From assembly GCA_963711375.1 (NCBI GenBank), contig CAVQDV010000005.1, forward strand, positions 1,674,001 to 1,738,000: a stretch of 64,000 bases of DNA, written 5' to 3'. Every line of letters begins with the position of its first letter. The stretch's first letter is position 1. The notes beneath the pieces were generated by a model. That model was not told where the DNA came from. It saw only the letters and a list, made by a program, of their open reading frames with translations, and ran no database searches. Shown here piece after piece: positions 34,825-42,854 of the stretch. The translations under genes were made by a program, and so were the position numbers. Source of the DNA: CAVQDV01 sp963711375. GTDB taxonomy: Bacteria; Pseudomonadota; Gammaproteobacteria; Coxiellales; Coxiellaceae.

Positions 34825-35811
34825 CTAAAAAGAACGCTCGAGAACAAAGTGCAGTAAATTTTCTAGGGCTTCTTTATAGGGGGAGAGTGGAAATACCTCA
34901 AGGGCGTCGTTCGCCAATTTAATATGATTTTTCGCAATATTGAGGCAATAATCCAGTGCGCGGGTTTCCTCAATGGCCTGAATAATTCCATCAAATTGAT
35001 TAAGGCCGCCAGCTTCTATGGCATCCGTAATTAATTTTTTTTGAGCAGAATTACCGTGTTTTCTGGCATAAATTAAGGGGAGGGTAATTTTTCCTTCCGC
35101 TAAATCATCGCCCAAATTTTTACCGAGCATTTCTGGATCGGCCACATAATCCAAAACATCATCGATAATTTGAAATCCTAAGCCTAGATGCAGTCCATAT
35201 TCACGCGCGGGTTTGCGAAATTTTTCGTGCTGCGGAGAAATTAAGGCGCCAATTTCGGCTGCAGCACCGAATAATTGAGCGGTTTTTGCATCGATTACCG
35301 AAAAATAGGTAGCTTCATCGATATCCGCTTGGTGGCGATTCATAAGTTGCAAAATTTCACCTTCCGCAATGGTATTGGTCGTGTTTGCAAAAACGGCCAT
35401 GACGGGAATATTGCTTCGTCGTGCCAGCATTTGAAAGGCACGCGAATACAGGAAATCACCGACTAATACGCTGGTTTCATTTCCCCAGATGGCATTCGCA
35501 GTTTCAACTCCGCGACGCAGTTTTGATTCGTCGACCACATCATCATGAAGTAGGGTGGCGGTATGCATAAATTCTAGAACGGCAGCTACATCTTGGTGTT
35601 CTGTATCAGTCTCATATCCCAGCGCCCTAGCACAGAGCAGAAGGACGAGGGGCCTCAGTCGTTTGCCGCCGCCCTTTAGGATATGGTGTACCACTTCATT
35701 AATAAGCGGAACGGGGGAATTGAGCTCCGCGAGGATCAATTGATCAACAGCTTTGAGGTCCGAAAGCACGGGGGCTCGGATGTCTTCTAGTCGTGTGGAA
35801 GTAATTTGCAT
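34825..35811 (-). CDS. ispB: Octaprenyl-diphosphate synthase (polyprenyl synthetase)
   Basis: A 328-residue trans-prenyltransferase that makes the ubiquinone side chain. The two Asp-rich motifs are present: LLHDDVVDESKLRRG (~84) and QIIDDVLDYVADPEMLGK (~210), along with GGGKRLRPLVLLL near the start and GKNLGDDLAEGKITLPLIYA. Length and motifs fit IspB. It is divergent from rplU-rpmA-obg, the common gammaproteobacterial arrangement. Chain length (eight units) is presumed from the family. Confidence 0.95.
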   Translation of the reverse strand: MQITSTRLEDIRAPVLSDLKAVDQLILAELNSPVPLINEVVHHILKGGGKRLRPLVLLLCARALGYETDTEHQDVAAVLEFMHTATLLHDDVVDESKLRRGVETANAIWGNETSVLVGDFLYSRAFQMLARRSNIPVMAVFANTTNTIAEGEILQLMNRHQADIDEATYFSVIDAKTAQLFGAAAEIGALISPQHEKFRKPAREYGLHLGLGFQIIDDVLDYVADPEMLGKNLGDDLAEGKITLPLIYARKHGNSAQKKLITDAIEAGGLNQFDGIIQAIEETRALDYCLNIAKNHIKLANDALEVFPLSPYKEALENLLHFVLERSF

Positions 35812-35839
35812 GTGTCATGCTAATAATTGCAAATAGGAC

Positions 35840-35868
35840 TTGTCAAGGCAAATTAGATTCCGTACAAT
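35840..35868 (+). promoter_or_regulatory. Sigma-70 promoter of rplU
   Basis: TTGTCA at 35840-35845, a 17-nt spacer and TACAAT at 35863-35868, 37 nt before the rplU start codon. Confidence 0.72.
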
Positions 35869-35904
35869 GCGACTCCTTTAAATTTGCAAAAAAGAGGCAG
35901 GATC

Positions 35905-36216
35905 ATGCTTGCAATCATAAAAACCGGCGGAAAACAGTATAAAGTTACAGCAGGCCAAGTGCTCAAAGTAGAATCTTTGGAAGCGGCTCCTGGAGAGACC
36001 GTTAGCTTTGATCAGGTCATGATGATCGCCGATGAAAACGAAAACAAAGTGGGCACCCCTTTTATCAAGGGTGCAACAGTCACTGCAGAAGTTATGACTA
36101 ACGGTCGAGCTCGCAAAATTTCCATTATCAAAATGAAGCGTCGTAAGCATCACATGAAACGACAAGGTCACAGACAAAATTTCACGCAAGTGAAAATTAC
36201 AAGCATTGCGCAATAG
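35905..36216 (+). CDS. rplU: 50S ribosomal protein L21
   Basis: 103 residues, the normal length, from the ATG at 35905 (MLAIIKTGGKQYKVTAGQ), preceded by GGCAGGATC. The KMKRRKHHMKRQGHRQ segment is the L21 signature that binds 23S rRNA. It is first gene of the rplU-rpmA-obg operon, with a good sigma-70 promoter upstream. Confidence 0.97.
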   Translation: MLAIIKTGGKQYKVTAGQVLKVESLEAAPGETVSFDQVMMIADENENKVGTPFIKGATVTAEVMTNGRARKISIIKMKRRKHHMKRQGHRQNFTQVKITSIAQ

Positions 36217-36228
36217 GGGATTATTGAA

Positions 36229-36498
36229 ATGGCTCATAAAAAAGCGGGTGGTAGTACACGTAACGGTCGAGATTCCAATCCTAAATATCTCGGTGTAAAA
36301 CGTTTTGGTGGTGAGGCAGTAATTGCCGGAAATATCATCATGCGTCAACGCGGAACAGAATGTCACCCGGGTAAAGGTGTTGGCATGGGCAAAGATCACA
36401 CATTATTTGCTTTAATTGCAGGTGTTGTGAAATTTAAGCGAAAAGGCCCATATATGCGTCAATTCGTTTCTATCGAAGCACCTGTCGAACAGCAATAA
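36229..36498 (+). CDS. rpmA: 50S ribosomal protein L27
   Basis: 89 residues beginning MAHKKAGGSTRNGRDSNPK, the conserved L27 N-terminus that reaches the peptidyl transferase centre, followed by GVKRFGGEAVIAGNIIMRQRG and GVGMGKDHTLFAL. It starts 12 nt after rplU and precedes obg by 11 nt. Confidence 0.98.
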   Translation: MAHKKAGGSTRNGRDSNPKYLGVKRFGGEAVIAGNIIMRQRGTECHPGKGVGMGKDHTLFALIAGVVKFKRKGPYMRQFVSIEAPVEQQ

Positions 36499-36509
36499 TT
36501 TCCCCCTAA

Positions 36510-37610
36510 ATGATATTCGTTGATGAAGCAGAAATATACGTTCAAGCAGGAAAAGGCGGCGATGGCTGCCTAAGCTTCCGTCGCGAAAAATATATTCCAC
36601 GTGGTGGTCCAGATGGCGGAGACGGTGGAGATGGCGGCAGTATTTTTCTTCAATCCGATCCACATGTGAATACCCTCGCCGATTTTCGTTTTCAGCGTAA
36701 ATTCAAGGCAGAAAATGGAGAAGGTGGCGCTGGCCGTCAAAAACGCGGAAAAAGTGCAGAAGATTTAATTATTCGAGTTCCCGTTGGCACAGTCGTTTCC
36801 GATGCTGAAACAGAAGAAATAATGGGCGATTTTGTCGCACCTTATATGAAAATCTGCGTCGCAAAAGCTGGTTTTCACGGCCTTGGCAATACACGCTATA
36901 AAAGCAGTATTAATCGTTCTCCTCGACAAACCACTAAAGGCTCTCCTGGCGAAGCGCGCACCTTACATTTAGAATTAAAATTATTAGCCGACGTAGGCTT
37001 GCTCGGTTTACCCAATGCTGGAAAATCCACATTTATTCGAGCGGTTTCGAATGCCACACCAAAAGTGGCGGATTATCCTTTCACGACGCTTCATCCAAAT
37101 TTAGGCGTAGTGCGCGTCGATGAATTACAAAGTTTTGTCGTCGCGGATATTCCGGGATTAATAGAAGGTGCAAGTCAGGGCGCTGGTCTCGGTATTCGTT
37201 TTTTAAAACATTTATCGCGAACTGCTATTTTACTGCATATTTTAGATATTGCTGCATTAGACGGCACGGATCCTGCTACTGCATTTAAAGCCATCAGCCA
37301 TGAGCTACAACAATTTGATGAGGCGTTAATTGAAAAACCACGCTGGCTGGTCCTGAATAAAATGGATTTAATTTCTGGAGAAGAATTTCTAGCCTGCAAA
37401 GAAAAATTGTTAGCAGAAATTCATTGGAATGGGCCCATTTATGAGATATCTGCCATCAAAAAACAAGGCACAAAAGAATTATGCTACGCCTTAATGAATT
37501 ATATTGATGAACGAAAAGAAGAGCTTTTAATAAAAGAAGCAAAAGAGCAGGAATTAAAGGCCCAAGAATTAAAAGACCAAGTACTTAAAACCTCAGAACC
37601 AGAAGATTAA
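36510..37610 (+). CDS. obg: GTPase Obg/CgtA
   Basis: A 366-residue ribosome-associated GTPase in 50S assembly and stress control. The glycine-rich Obg fold is at the N-terminus (QAGKGGDGCLSFRREKYIPR, GGPDGGDGGDGGSI). The G domain follows: G1 GLPNAGKS (~167), G2 DYPFTTLHPNLG, G3 DIPGLIEGASQG, G4 NKMD, G5 SAIKKQG. The C-terminus ends in a Lys/Glu-rich tail with ELKAQELKDQ repeats. It is the third gene of the rplU-rpmA-obg operon. Identity is secure. Confidence 0.97.
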   Translation: MIFVDEAEIYVQAGKGGDGCLSFRREKYIPRGGPDGGDGGDGGSIFLQSDPHVNTLADFRFQRKFKAENGEGGAGRQKRGKSAEDLIIRVPVGTVVSDAETEEIMGDFVAPYMKICVAKAGFHGLGNTRYKSSINRSPRQTTKGSPGEARTLHLELKLLADVGLLGLPNAGKSTFIRAVSNATPKVADYPFTTLHPNLGVVRVDELQSFVVADIPGLIEGASQGAGLGIRFLKHLSRTAILLHILDIAALDGTDPATAFKAISHELQQFDEALIEKPRWLVLNKMDLISGEEFLACKEKLLAEIHWNGPIYEISAIKKQGTKELCYALMNYIDERKEELLIKEAKEQELKAQELKDQVLKTSEPED

Positions 37611-37692
37611 TCCCCCTGCTAAAATATTTGATAAGCAAAAATCAAAAAATGTCAGCCTGACTTATTATTTAAAGGCAATGTGCATTTAGGAT

Positions 37693-37726
37693 TATCCCCT
37701 CTCCCCTTGCGGGAGAGGGTTAGGGG
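37693..37726. repeat. CCCTCTCCCCTTGCGGGAGAGGG palindrome family copy
   Basis: CCCTCTCCC and GGGAGAGGG form a 9-bp stem, followed by TTAGGGG. It sits between the convergent obg and rpsT genes, where it may end transcription from both sides. It is an inverted copy of the element at 27260-27297. Confidence 0.7.
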
Positions 37727-37730
37727 AGTA

Positions 37731-37991
37731 TTAAATCTGCTTCAATTTAGCATTCAAACGGCTTTTGAGTCGGGCCGCTTTGTTGCGATGAATGATCTTC
37801 TTGGAAGCAAGGCGATCGAGGGAGATGGCCGCATTCTTGAAGCCAGTTTGGGCTTCGTCTTTGACGTTGCCACTGATCAGTTTCAGCGCTTTTTTAACAG
37901 TCGTACGCATGGACGACTTTTGGCCCACGTTATGAAGACGACGCTTTTCGTTTTGGCGCGCTCTTTTGGCCGCTTGTGCAGTATTTGCCAC
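37731..37991 (-). CDS. rpsT: 30S ribosomal protein S20
   Basis: 86 residues, very Lys/Arg/Ala-rich, starting (V)ANTAQAAKRARQNEKRRLHN and ending SRLNAKLKQI as in bacterial S20. The start codon is GTG at 37991, with AGGAG about 10 nt upstream. In E. coli rpsT starts with TTG and the weak start is tied to autoregulation, so a non-ATG start here may be functional. It is divergent from the insertion sequence at 38081, with a recognisable promoter between. Confidence 0.95.
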   Translation of the reverse strand: MANTAQAAKRARQNEKRRLHNVGQKSSMRTTVKKALKLISGNVKDEAQTGFKNAAISLDRLASKKIIHRNKAARLKSRLNAKLKQI

Positions 37992-38032
37992 TGTGTTTAG
38001 CTCCTAAGTTGGTATACAAAATTAGACTGGCA

Positions 38033-38061
38033 ACTATGCCGTTTCGACACCCAAAAGTCAA
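38033..38061 (-). promoter_or_regulatory. Sigma-70 promoter of rpsT
   Basis: On the minus strand TTGACT (38061-38056), a 17-nt spacer and CATAGT (38038-38033) precede rpsT by ~40 nt. The insertion sequence's flanking repeat begins at the first base of the -35, so the insertion spared the core promoter but replaced everything upstream. Confidence 0.65.
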
Positions 38062-38280
38062 CGGGTTTACTCAAAAATTTGTTGGAGCCATTTAGAAATG
38101 TCCTCCTCTTAGCCACTTAGAAATGTCCTCTTGAGGCAGGTCATCGCCCATTCTACGACACTTAGTTTTTGGGAGCAAAACTACGTGTTTCCAATGCAAA
38201 TGAGCCTCAAAATCCTGTTTTGGGCTCTGGACCTTCTTCCTCAAAAAAATATTTATACTGTTGCTGTATTTAAATGGGCC

Positions 38281-38381
38281 GTCTGTGGGCGAAGGGAGGG
38301 CAAGCTGGTGATAACCTCGTGGAGAATGTATTCCATTATCCATCAGGTTATCACTGGCTTGTCCTCGCTTCGTCCACAGAC
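38281..38381. repeat. Long imperfect hairpin downstream of the transposase gene
   Basis: Arms of 37 nt (38281-38317 and 38345-38381) match at 32 positions around a 27-nt loop. It begins 10 nt past the transposase stop inside the IS. It could be a terminator for the transposase mRNA or a nested miniature element. Confidence 0.75.
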
Positions 38382-38390
38382 ACCTTTTTC

Positions 38391-39701
38391 TTACGAAATT
38401 GAATACTTCAATAAGAGCCTGGCTTGAGGTAAATTTTTAGATGCTGGGATTTTATTTACCACCAGACTTCGCCACGGATGCGATGCACTGGGTTTTCTGG
38501 ATTTATTCGCATTTATATTTTTGTCGAAAATCGCATTCAGCTCTTTTTCATCAACCACTTTTGGCCTTTTTTCGTTTCTACTAAATTCTTTGTATTCCAA
38601 TTTTTCATTTTTATAGAGAATATCAATTTTGCTATCGAGTGCTTTGCAAACCGTAATAGTCGCTTGCTGAAGTCTTCGTCCTTTTCCTTGGTTTTGAATT
38701 TGATAAATTTTTCCATTGAAAGAAATTTCTAAATTCTTCGTGACTTTCCTTTCTTCTTGCTCGCTCAGAATATAATTTAATTCTTCTGGAGTTCGGGTAT
38801 TTGGACTAAATAAGCTTTGCTTTTCTCTCGCTGCTTGTGCAAAGCGTTGATTGTGCTTTTTCCTGTATTTTTCTTCTAGAAATTTATTTGCAGCATCAAT
38901 GTCACTGATATTTTCTAAACGTAATTCCTTCGTCAGTCGATCCTGTAGGGTTTTATTGGCACGTTCTACTCGACCTTTTGCTTGTGGCGAGCGCGCGTTA
39001 ATAAGATCTATCCTCAATTCTTCACAGGCGCGTCCAAACTGCGTTTGCGCTTCTGGATCATCGCATTGATTCACTCGAAATATTCCGTGGCGATCACTAT
39101 AAAAACCCAACGGGATTCCGTACTTTTCAATGGTATGCAAAAGACCCCGAAAATACGCGAAAGTCGTCTCCGTTTTTTCAAAGTGCAAATACAAAATTTC
39201 ACTCGTGGCATCATCGATAAAAACAATTAAGCAGCATTTTGGTCCTCGACTTTCGAACCAATCGTGCGGCGAGCCATCAATTTGAATTAATTCGCCAAAG
39301 CAAGCTCGTCGTTCTCTTTGTTGATGGATAGTTTTTATTTTTTGTCGGGCAGGCTTCCAATAACCTTCTTCAATTAGCAAAAGACGCAGAGTTTCTTTGC
39401 CAATTTTAATTTGATTTTTTTCCAATAATATCTCAGCCATGAAGGTTGGGCCAAACCCCAAATAAGCACTGGATGCTAGCCCAATTATTTGCGATCGCGT
39501 GGACTCCGGTATTCTGCGATTACTCATCTTGCCTCGACCTTTATGGAGTAAACCTTTGCTTTCTTCCTGCCTATAGGCTTTGCATAGCCGCCTTATTTGG
39601 CGCGTACTCAAAGCCAATTTCTTCGCCGCTTGCGTTTGTTTTAGCGACCCTTCGCAGGTACCTTGAATCACCCTATCTCGTTCAATATCTTTTTGACTCA
39701 T
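38391..39701 (-). CDS. ISNCY-type transposase with rve (DDE) integrase core
   Basis: A 436-residue transposase from the ATG at 39701 (MSQKDIERDRVIQG, with GGGGGA 8-9 nt upstream; the frame is open further but overlaps the IS end). N-terminal helix-turn-helix: KQTQAAKKLALSTRQIRRLC. The DDE core includes LIQIDGSPHDWFE (first Asp), GFYSDRHGIFRVN (second Asp) and KGRVERANKTLQDRL (Glu). A basic C-terminal region follows. No frameshift or stop is seen, so it may be active. The architecture resembles ISNCY (ISDol1-like) and, more distantly, IS481/IS21 enzymes. Confidence 0.87.
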   Translation of the reverse strand: MSQKDIERDRVIQGTCEGSLKQTQAAKKLALSTRQIRRLCKAYRQEESKGLLHKGRGKMSNRRIPESTRSQIIGLASSAYLGFGPTFMAEILLEKNQIKIGKETLRLLLIEEGYWKPARQKIKTIHQQRERRACFGELIQIDGSPHDWFESRGPKCCLIVFIDDATSEILYLHFEKTETTFAYFRGLLHTIEKYGIPLGFYSDRHGIFRVNQCDDPEAQTQFGRACEELRIDLINARSPQAKGRVERANKTLQDRLTKELRLENISDIDAANKFLEEKYRKKHNQRFAQAAREKQSLFSPNTRTPEELNYILSEQEERKVTKNLEISFNGKIYQIQNQGKGRRLQQATITVCKALDSKIDILYKNEKLEYKEFSRNEKRPKVVDEKELNAIFDKNINANKSRKPSASHPWRSLVVNKIPASKNLPQARLLLKYSIS

Positions 39702-39914
39702 TAGCAATCGTCCCCCTGAGTTCATGTTCGGCCTCCTACCGTTTGCTACCTGAGAACTACGATAACATCGCTTCCACAAGTGGCTTTTTAAGGGGACATT
39801 TCTAAATGGCTGGAAGAGGACATTTCTACTTGGCCGCTACACGGGTTTACTCAAAAATTATCATTGAGCCCAAACGCGGTTGTGCTGCTTTCAGCAAATG
39901 TCTACAATGATTTG

Positions 39915-40379
39915 ATGAGCTCTACACTAAAAATCCTAGGTTGGCGCGAGTGGGTATCCCTGCCGGAAATTGGCATTCAGAAAATTAAGGCTAAGGTGGA
40001 TACTGGCGCTCGTTCGTCTGCTCTTCATGCTTTTAAGCTTGAGGCTTTTGAGCGCGAGGGTCGCCCCTTTGTTCGTTTTGAAATTCATCCTCTGCAAAAA
40101 AATAAAGAGCGAGTCGCTCAGTGCGAAGCGGAGATTGTTGATCAAAGGTGGGTGAGCGATTCTGGTGGGCATCGAGAGTTTCGCTATGTTATTCTAACGC
40201 CGATCCGAATTGGAGAAGAGGAATTTCACATCGAAATTACATTAACGAATCGAGACGATATGAGTTTTCGAATGTTGCTAGGTAGAACCGCCATTAAAAA
40301 TCGCTATCTCGTGAATCCTCTAAAATCCTATCTCAGCAAAAAAAAAGGCAGCAATTCCCGCTTTAGCGGGAACTCCTGA
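39915..40379 (+). CDS. ATP-dependent zinc protease / retropepsin-like RimB family protein
   Basis: 154 residues from the ATG at 39915 (MSSTLKILGWREWVSLPEIG); the upstream frame has no family similarity. It matches the Zn_protease/RimB family (PF05618), whose signature is the single aspartyl-protease-like motif KVDTGARSSALHA, followed by DRDDMSFRMLLGRTAI-type sequence near the end. In other bacteria rimB and rimK are linked, RimB trimming glutamates added by RimK. Here rimK follows after 14 nt. The final residues (SNSRFSGNS, then stop) are encoded by a dispersed palindromic repeat, so the natural C-terminus was probably replaced. Confidence 0.88.
   Translation: MSSTLKILGWREWVSLPEIGIQKIKAKVDTGARSSALHAFKLEAFEREGRPFVRFEIHPLQKNKERVAQCEAEIVDQRWVSDSGGHREFRYVILTPIRIGEEEFHIEITLTNRDDMSFRMLLGRTAIKNRYLVNPLKSYLSKKKGSNSRFSGNS
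40349..40379 (-). repeat. Dispersed palindromic repeat, copy C, forming the end of the rimB-like gene
   Basis: CAGCAATTCCCGCTTTAGCG plus GGAACTCCTGA is the reverse complement of copy B at 27308-27337. Its TGA is the stop codon of the gene. Confidence 0.8.
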
Positions 40380-40393
40380 AAAAAAGGTAAGCT

Positions 40394-41299
40394 ATGAAAA
40401 TTGCTATTTTATCGCGTCGTTCGAATTTGTTTTCTACGGCTCGCTTAATCGAAACCGCTAAAAAACGTGGGCATGAAGTGAAAGTTATCGACACGCTACG
40501 TTGCTATATGAACATTTCTCCTCAAAGCCCACTCATTCATTATAAAGGTCATGACCTTGACGATTTTGATGCGATTATCCCAAGAATTGGTGCCTCCATT
40601 ACGTTTTACGGTGCAGCTGTTGTTCGTCAATTTGAAATGATGGGAACCTTTACTGTTAATAAATCCGTGTCTATTACCCGTTCTCGAGATAAATTGCGCG
40701 CTATGCAATTATTATCCCGTCACGCAATTGGGCTTCCAAAAACAGGCTTTGCCCATTCCCCAGATGATATTGATGATTTAATTCATTTAGTGGGTGGTGC
40801 GCCTTTGGTCATTAAATTAATCGAAGGTACACAAGGCATTGGCGTTATTTTAGCTGAAACCAAACAAGCAGCAGAAAGTGTCGTGCAAGCTTTTTATGGT
40901 TTGAAGGTGAATATTCTGATCCAGGAATATATCAAAGAATCTCGTGGACGAGATATCCGCTGTTTTGTGATCGGCGATAAAGTTGTTGCTGCGATGCAGC
41001 GTACAGCAAGACCCGGTGAATTTCGAGCCAATGTGCATCGAGGCGGAAAAGTGGAAGCTGTTCGATTAACTTCTGAAGAAAGAAAAGTGGCCATACAAGC
41101 CGCAAAAATCTTAGGCTTAAATGTAGCGGGCGTGGATTTATTACGCTCTAGTCGAGGGCCTCTTGTTTTAGAAGTGAATTCTTCCCCGGGATTAAAGGGC
41201 ATCGAAGCCGCCACGGGAAAAGATGTGGCGAGCATGATTATCCAATTTATCGAAAAAAATGCGAAACGCATGAGTAGACGAAGCCGCTACGAAGGATAA
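40394..41299 (+). CDS. rimK: Alpha-L-glutamate ligase RimK
   Basis: A 301-residue ATP-grasp enzyme that adds glutamates to the C-terminus of ribosomal protein S6 and also makes poly-alpha-glutamate. It shows the N-terminal MKIAILSRRSNLFSTARLIE, the ATP-grasp elements PLVIKLIEGTQGIGVILAE, QEYIKESRGRDIRCFVIGDK and VAGVDLLRSSRGPLVLEVNS, which supply nucleotide and Mg2+ ligands. Length is normal. It is coupled with the rimB-like gene upstream and followed 3 nt later by murJ. Confidence 0.96.
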   Translation: MKIAILSRRSNLFSTARLIETAKKRGHEVKVIDTLRCYMNISPQSPLIHYKGHDLDDFDAIIPRIGASITFYGAAVVRQFEMMGTFTVNKSVSITRSRDKLRAMQLLSRHAIGLPKTGFAHSPDDIDDLIHLVGGAPLVIKLIEGTQGIGVILAETKQAAESVVQAFYGLKVNILIQEYIKESRGRDIRCFVIGDKVVAAMQRTARPGEFRANVHRGGKVEAVRLTSEERKVAIQAAKILGLNVAGVDLLRSSRGPLVLEVNSSPGLKGIEAATGKDVASMIIQFIEKNAKRMSRRSRYEG

Positions 41300-41302
41300 T
41301 GC

Positions 41303-42847
41303 ATGAAAAAATTATTTCGCTCCACCAGTATTGTTTCTGGTATGACCTTACTCTCTCGCTTGGTGGGATTTGCGCGAGATGTGATTTTGTCCATGGCTTT
41401 TGGTGCCGGTCCTGCATTCGACGCTTTCGTCATCGCGTTTAAATTACCGAATTTTGTTCGCCAGTTATTTGCCGACGGCGCCTTTTCCCAGGCATTTGTG
41501 CCTATTATTGCAGAATATAAAACCATAATGCCGCCCGATAAGGTCAGAGAATTTATCGACCGCGTGACAGGCGTTTTATTTGTATCGCTCTTTGTAGTGG
41601 TTGTGATTGCGCAATTATTCGCACCCTTTATTGTGATGATTTTTGCACCGGGATTTTTGGGTGATCTCGCTCAGTTTCATTTAACCACTTCTCTTTTGAG
41701 AATTATTTTTCCGTATTTACTTTTTATATCGCTCACAGCGCTCACGGGGGCGATATTAAATACCTATGGTCGATTTGCAATCCCAGCCTTTGGCCCTGTT
41801 TTATTTAATGTCGCATTGATTACAGGCGCTGTTTTCATTTCGCCTTATTTTTCCCAGCCAATTTATGGCTTAGCGTGTGGGGTCTTGCTCGGTGGATTAT
41901 TGCAGCTGGTGATGATGCTGGCCTTTTTACGAAAATTAGAGCTGGTTCCTCGGATTAAAATGGGCTGGAAAGACCCTGGGGTAAGGCGAGTGATGAAATT
42001 AATGCTTCCCGCTTTTTTTGGGGTTTCGGTTTCGCAAATTAGTATCGTCATGGATAATTTCTTTGCCTCTTTTTTGCCGCACGGCAGTATTTCTTGGCTT
42101 TATTATTCGGATCGTTTAACGTATTTACCACTTGGTGTTATTGGTGTTGCGCTTGCAACAGTGGTGATGCCCTATCTCTCAAAATCTCATGCTTCAAAAT
42201 CGCATGATGAATATTCCCACACCTTAGACTGGGCTTTGCGATTGGCCTTACTGATTGGAATTCCCTCTTCGCTCGGGCTCGCCATTTTGGCAGGCCCCAT
42301 TTTAGCGACTTTATTTTTTCACGGAAAATTATTTAAGGCCTTTGATGTCGTAATGACCTCAAGAAGCTTGATGGCCTTTTCGCTAGGTTTGCCGGCCTTT
42401 ATGCTCATCAAGATTTTAGCCTCCGCTTTTTATTCGCGTCAAAACATAAAAACACCGGTAAAAATAGGCTTGATCGCGATGAGTGTGAATTTAATCTTAA
42501 ATTTTATTTTAATTTTCCCGCTAAAACATGCAGGCCTTGCTTTGGCAACTACCTTATCTTCGATGGTGAATGCGGGTTTATTATTATTTTTGCTATTGAA
42601 ATATAAAATTTATCGACCTAAAGTGGGTTGGCGTAATTTATTATTTCGTTTAGTGTTGGCGAATGTCGTTATGGCGGCTTTGCTTTTATTTTTTGCCGGT
42701 GGTTTGAAGCCTTGGCTCGCGGCTTCTACTCTGATGCGCGCAATTCATTTAACAGAAATTATTGCGCTTGGGGCTGCTGGATATTTTGCCACTTTATTTT
42801 TGGCCGGATTTCGAGTAAAAGATTTAAGGCCACCATCACTAGGATAG
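41303..42847 (+). CDS. murJ: Lipid II flippase MurJ
   Basis: A 514-residue MOP-superfamily inner membrane protein with ~14 TM segments that flips lipid II for peptidoglycan synthesis. It starts MKKLFRSTSIVSGMTLLSRLVGFARDV-like, with AFGAGPAFDAFVIAFKLPNFVRQLFADGAFSQAFVPII immediately after (given in parts: AFDAFVIAFKLPN, RQLFADGAFSQAFVP), the hallmark of MurJ/MviN. Conserved central-cavity Arg residues are in these stretches. ribF follows 7 nt later, the usual murJ-ribF neighbourhood near rpsT. Identity is secure. Confidence 0.96.
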   Translation: MKKLFRSTSIVSGMTLLSRLVGFARDVILSMAFGAGPAFDAFVIAFKLPNFVRQLFADGAFSQAFVPIIAEYKTIMPPDKVREFIDRVTGVLFVSLFVVVVIAQLFAPFIVMIFAPGFLGDLAQFHLTTSLLRIIFPYLLFISLTALTGAILNTYGRFAIPAFGPVLFNVALITGAVFISPYFSQPIYGLACGVLLGGLLQLVMMLAFLRKLELVPRIKMGWKDPGVRRVMKLMLPAFFGVSVSQISIVMDNFFASFLPHGSISWLYYSDRLTYLPLGVIGVALATVVMPYLSKSHASKSHDEYSHTLDWALRLALLIGIPSSLGLAILAGPILATLFFHGKLFKAFDVVMTSRSLMAFSLGLPAFMLIKILASAFYSRQNIKTPVKIGLIAMSVNLILNFILIFPLKHAGLALATTLSSMVNAGLLLFLLLKYKIYRPKVGWRNLLFRLVLANVVMAALLLFFAGGLKPWLAASTLMRAIHLTEIIALGAAGYFATLFLAGFRVKDLRPPSLG

Positions 42848-42854
42848 TAAGCTC

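Larger units (their letters stand above)
38081..39840 (-). mobile_element. Insertion sequence of the ISNCY type, ~1.76 kb
   Basis: Flanked by a 19-bp direct repeat ACGGGTTTACTCAAAAATT at 38061-38079 and 39841-39859, presumably the target duplication. The ends are imperfect inverted repeats: inward from each end one reads GT-G--GCCA--TAGAAATGTCC and then, ~24 nt further, a second TAGAAATGTCC, so each terminus has two direct copies of the likely transposase-binding site. It encodes one rve-type transposase on the minus strand and lies between the divergent rpsT and rimB-like genes. Confidence 0.85.

Noticed and set aside
35878..36399. 173-codon minus-strand frame opposite rplU and rpmA
   Set aside because: Fully covered by two ribosomal protein genes on the other strand.
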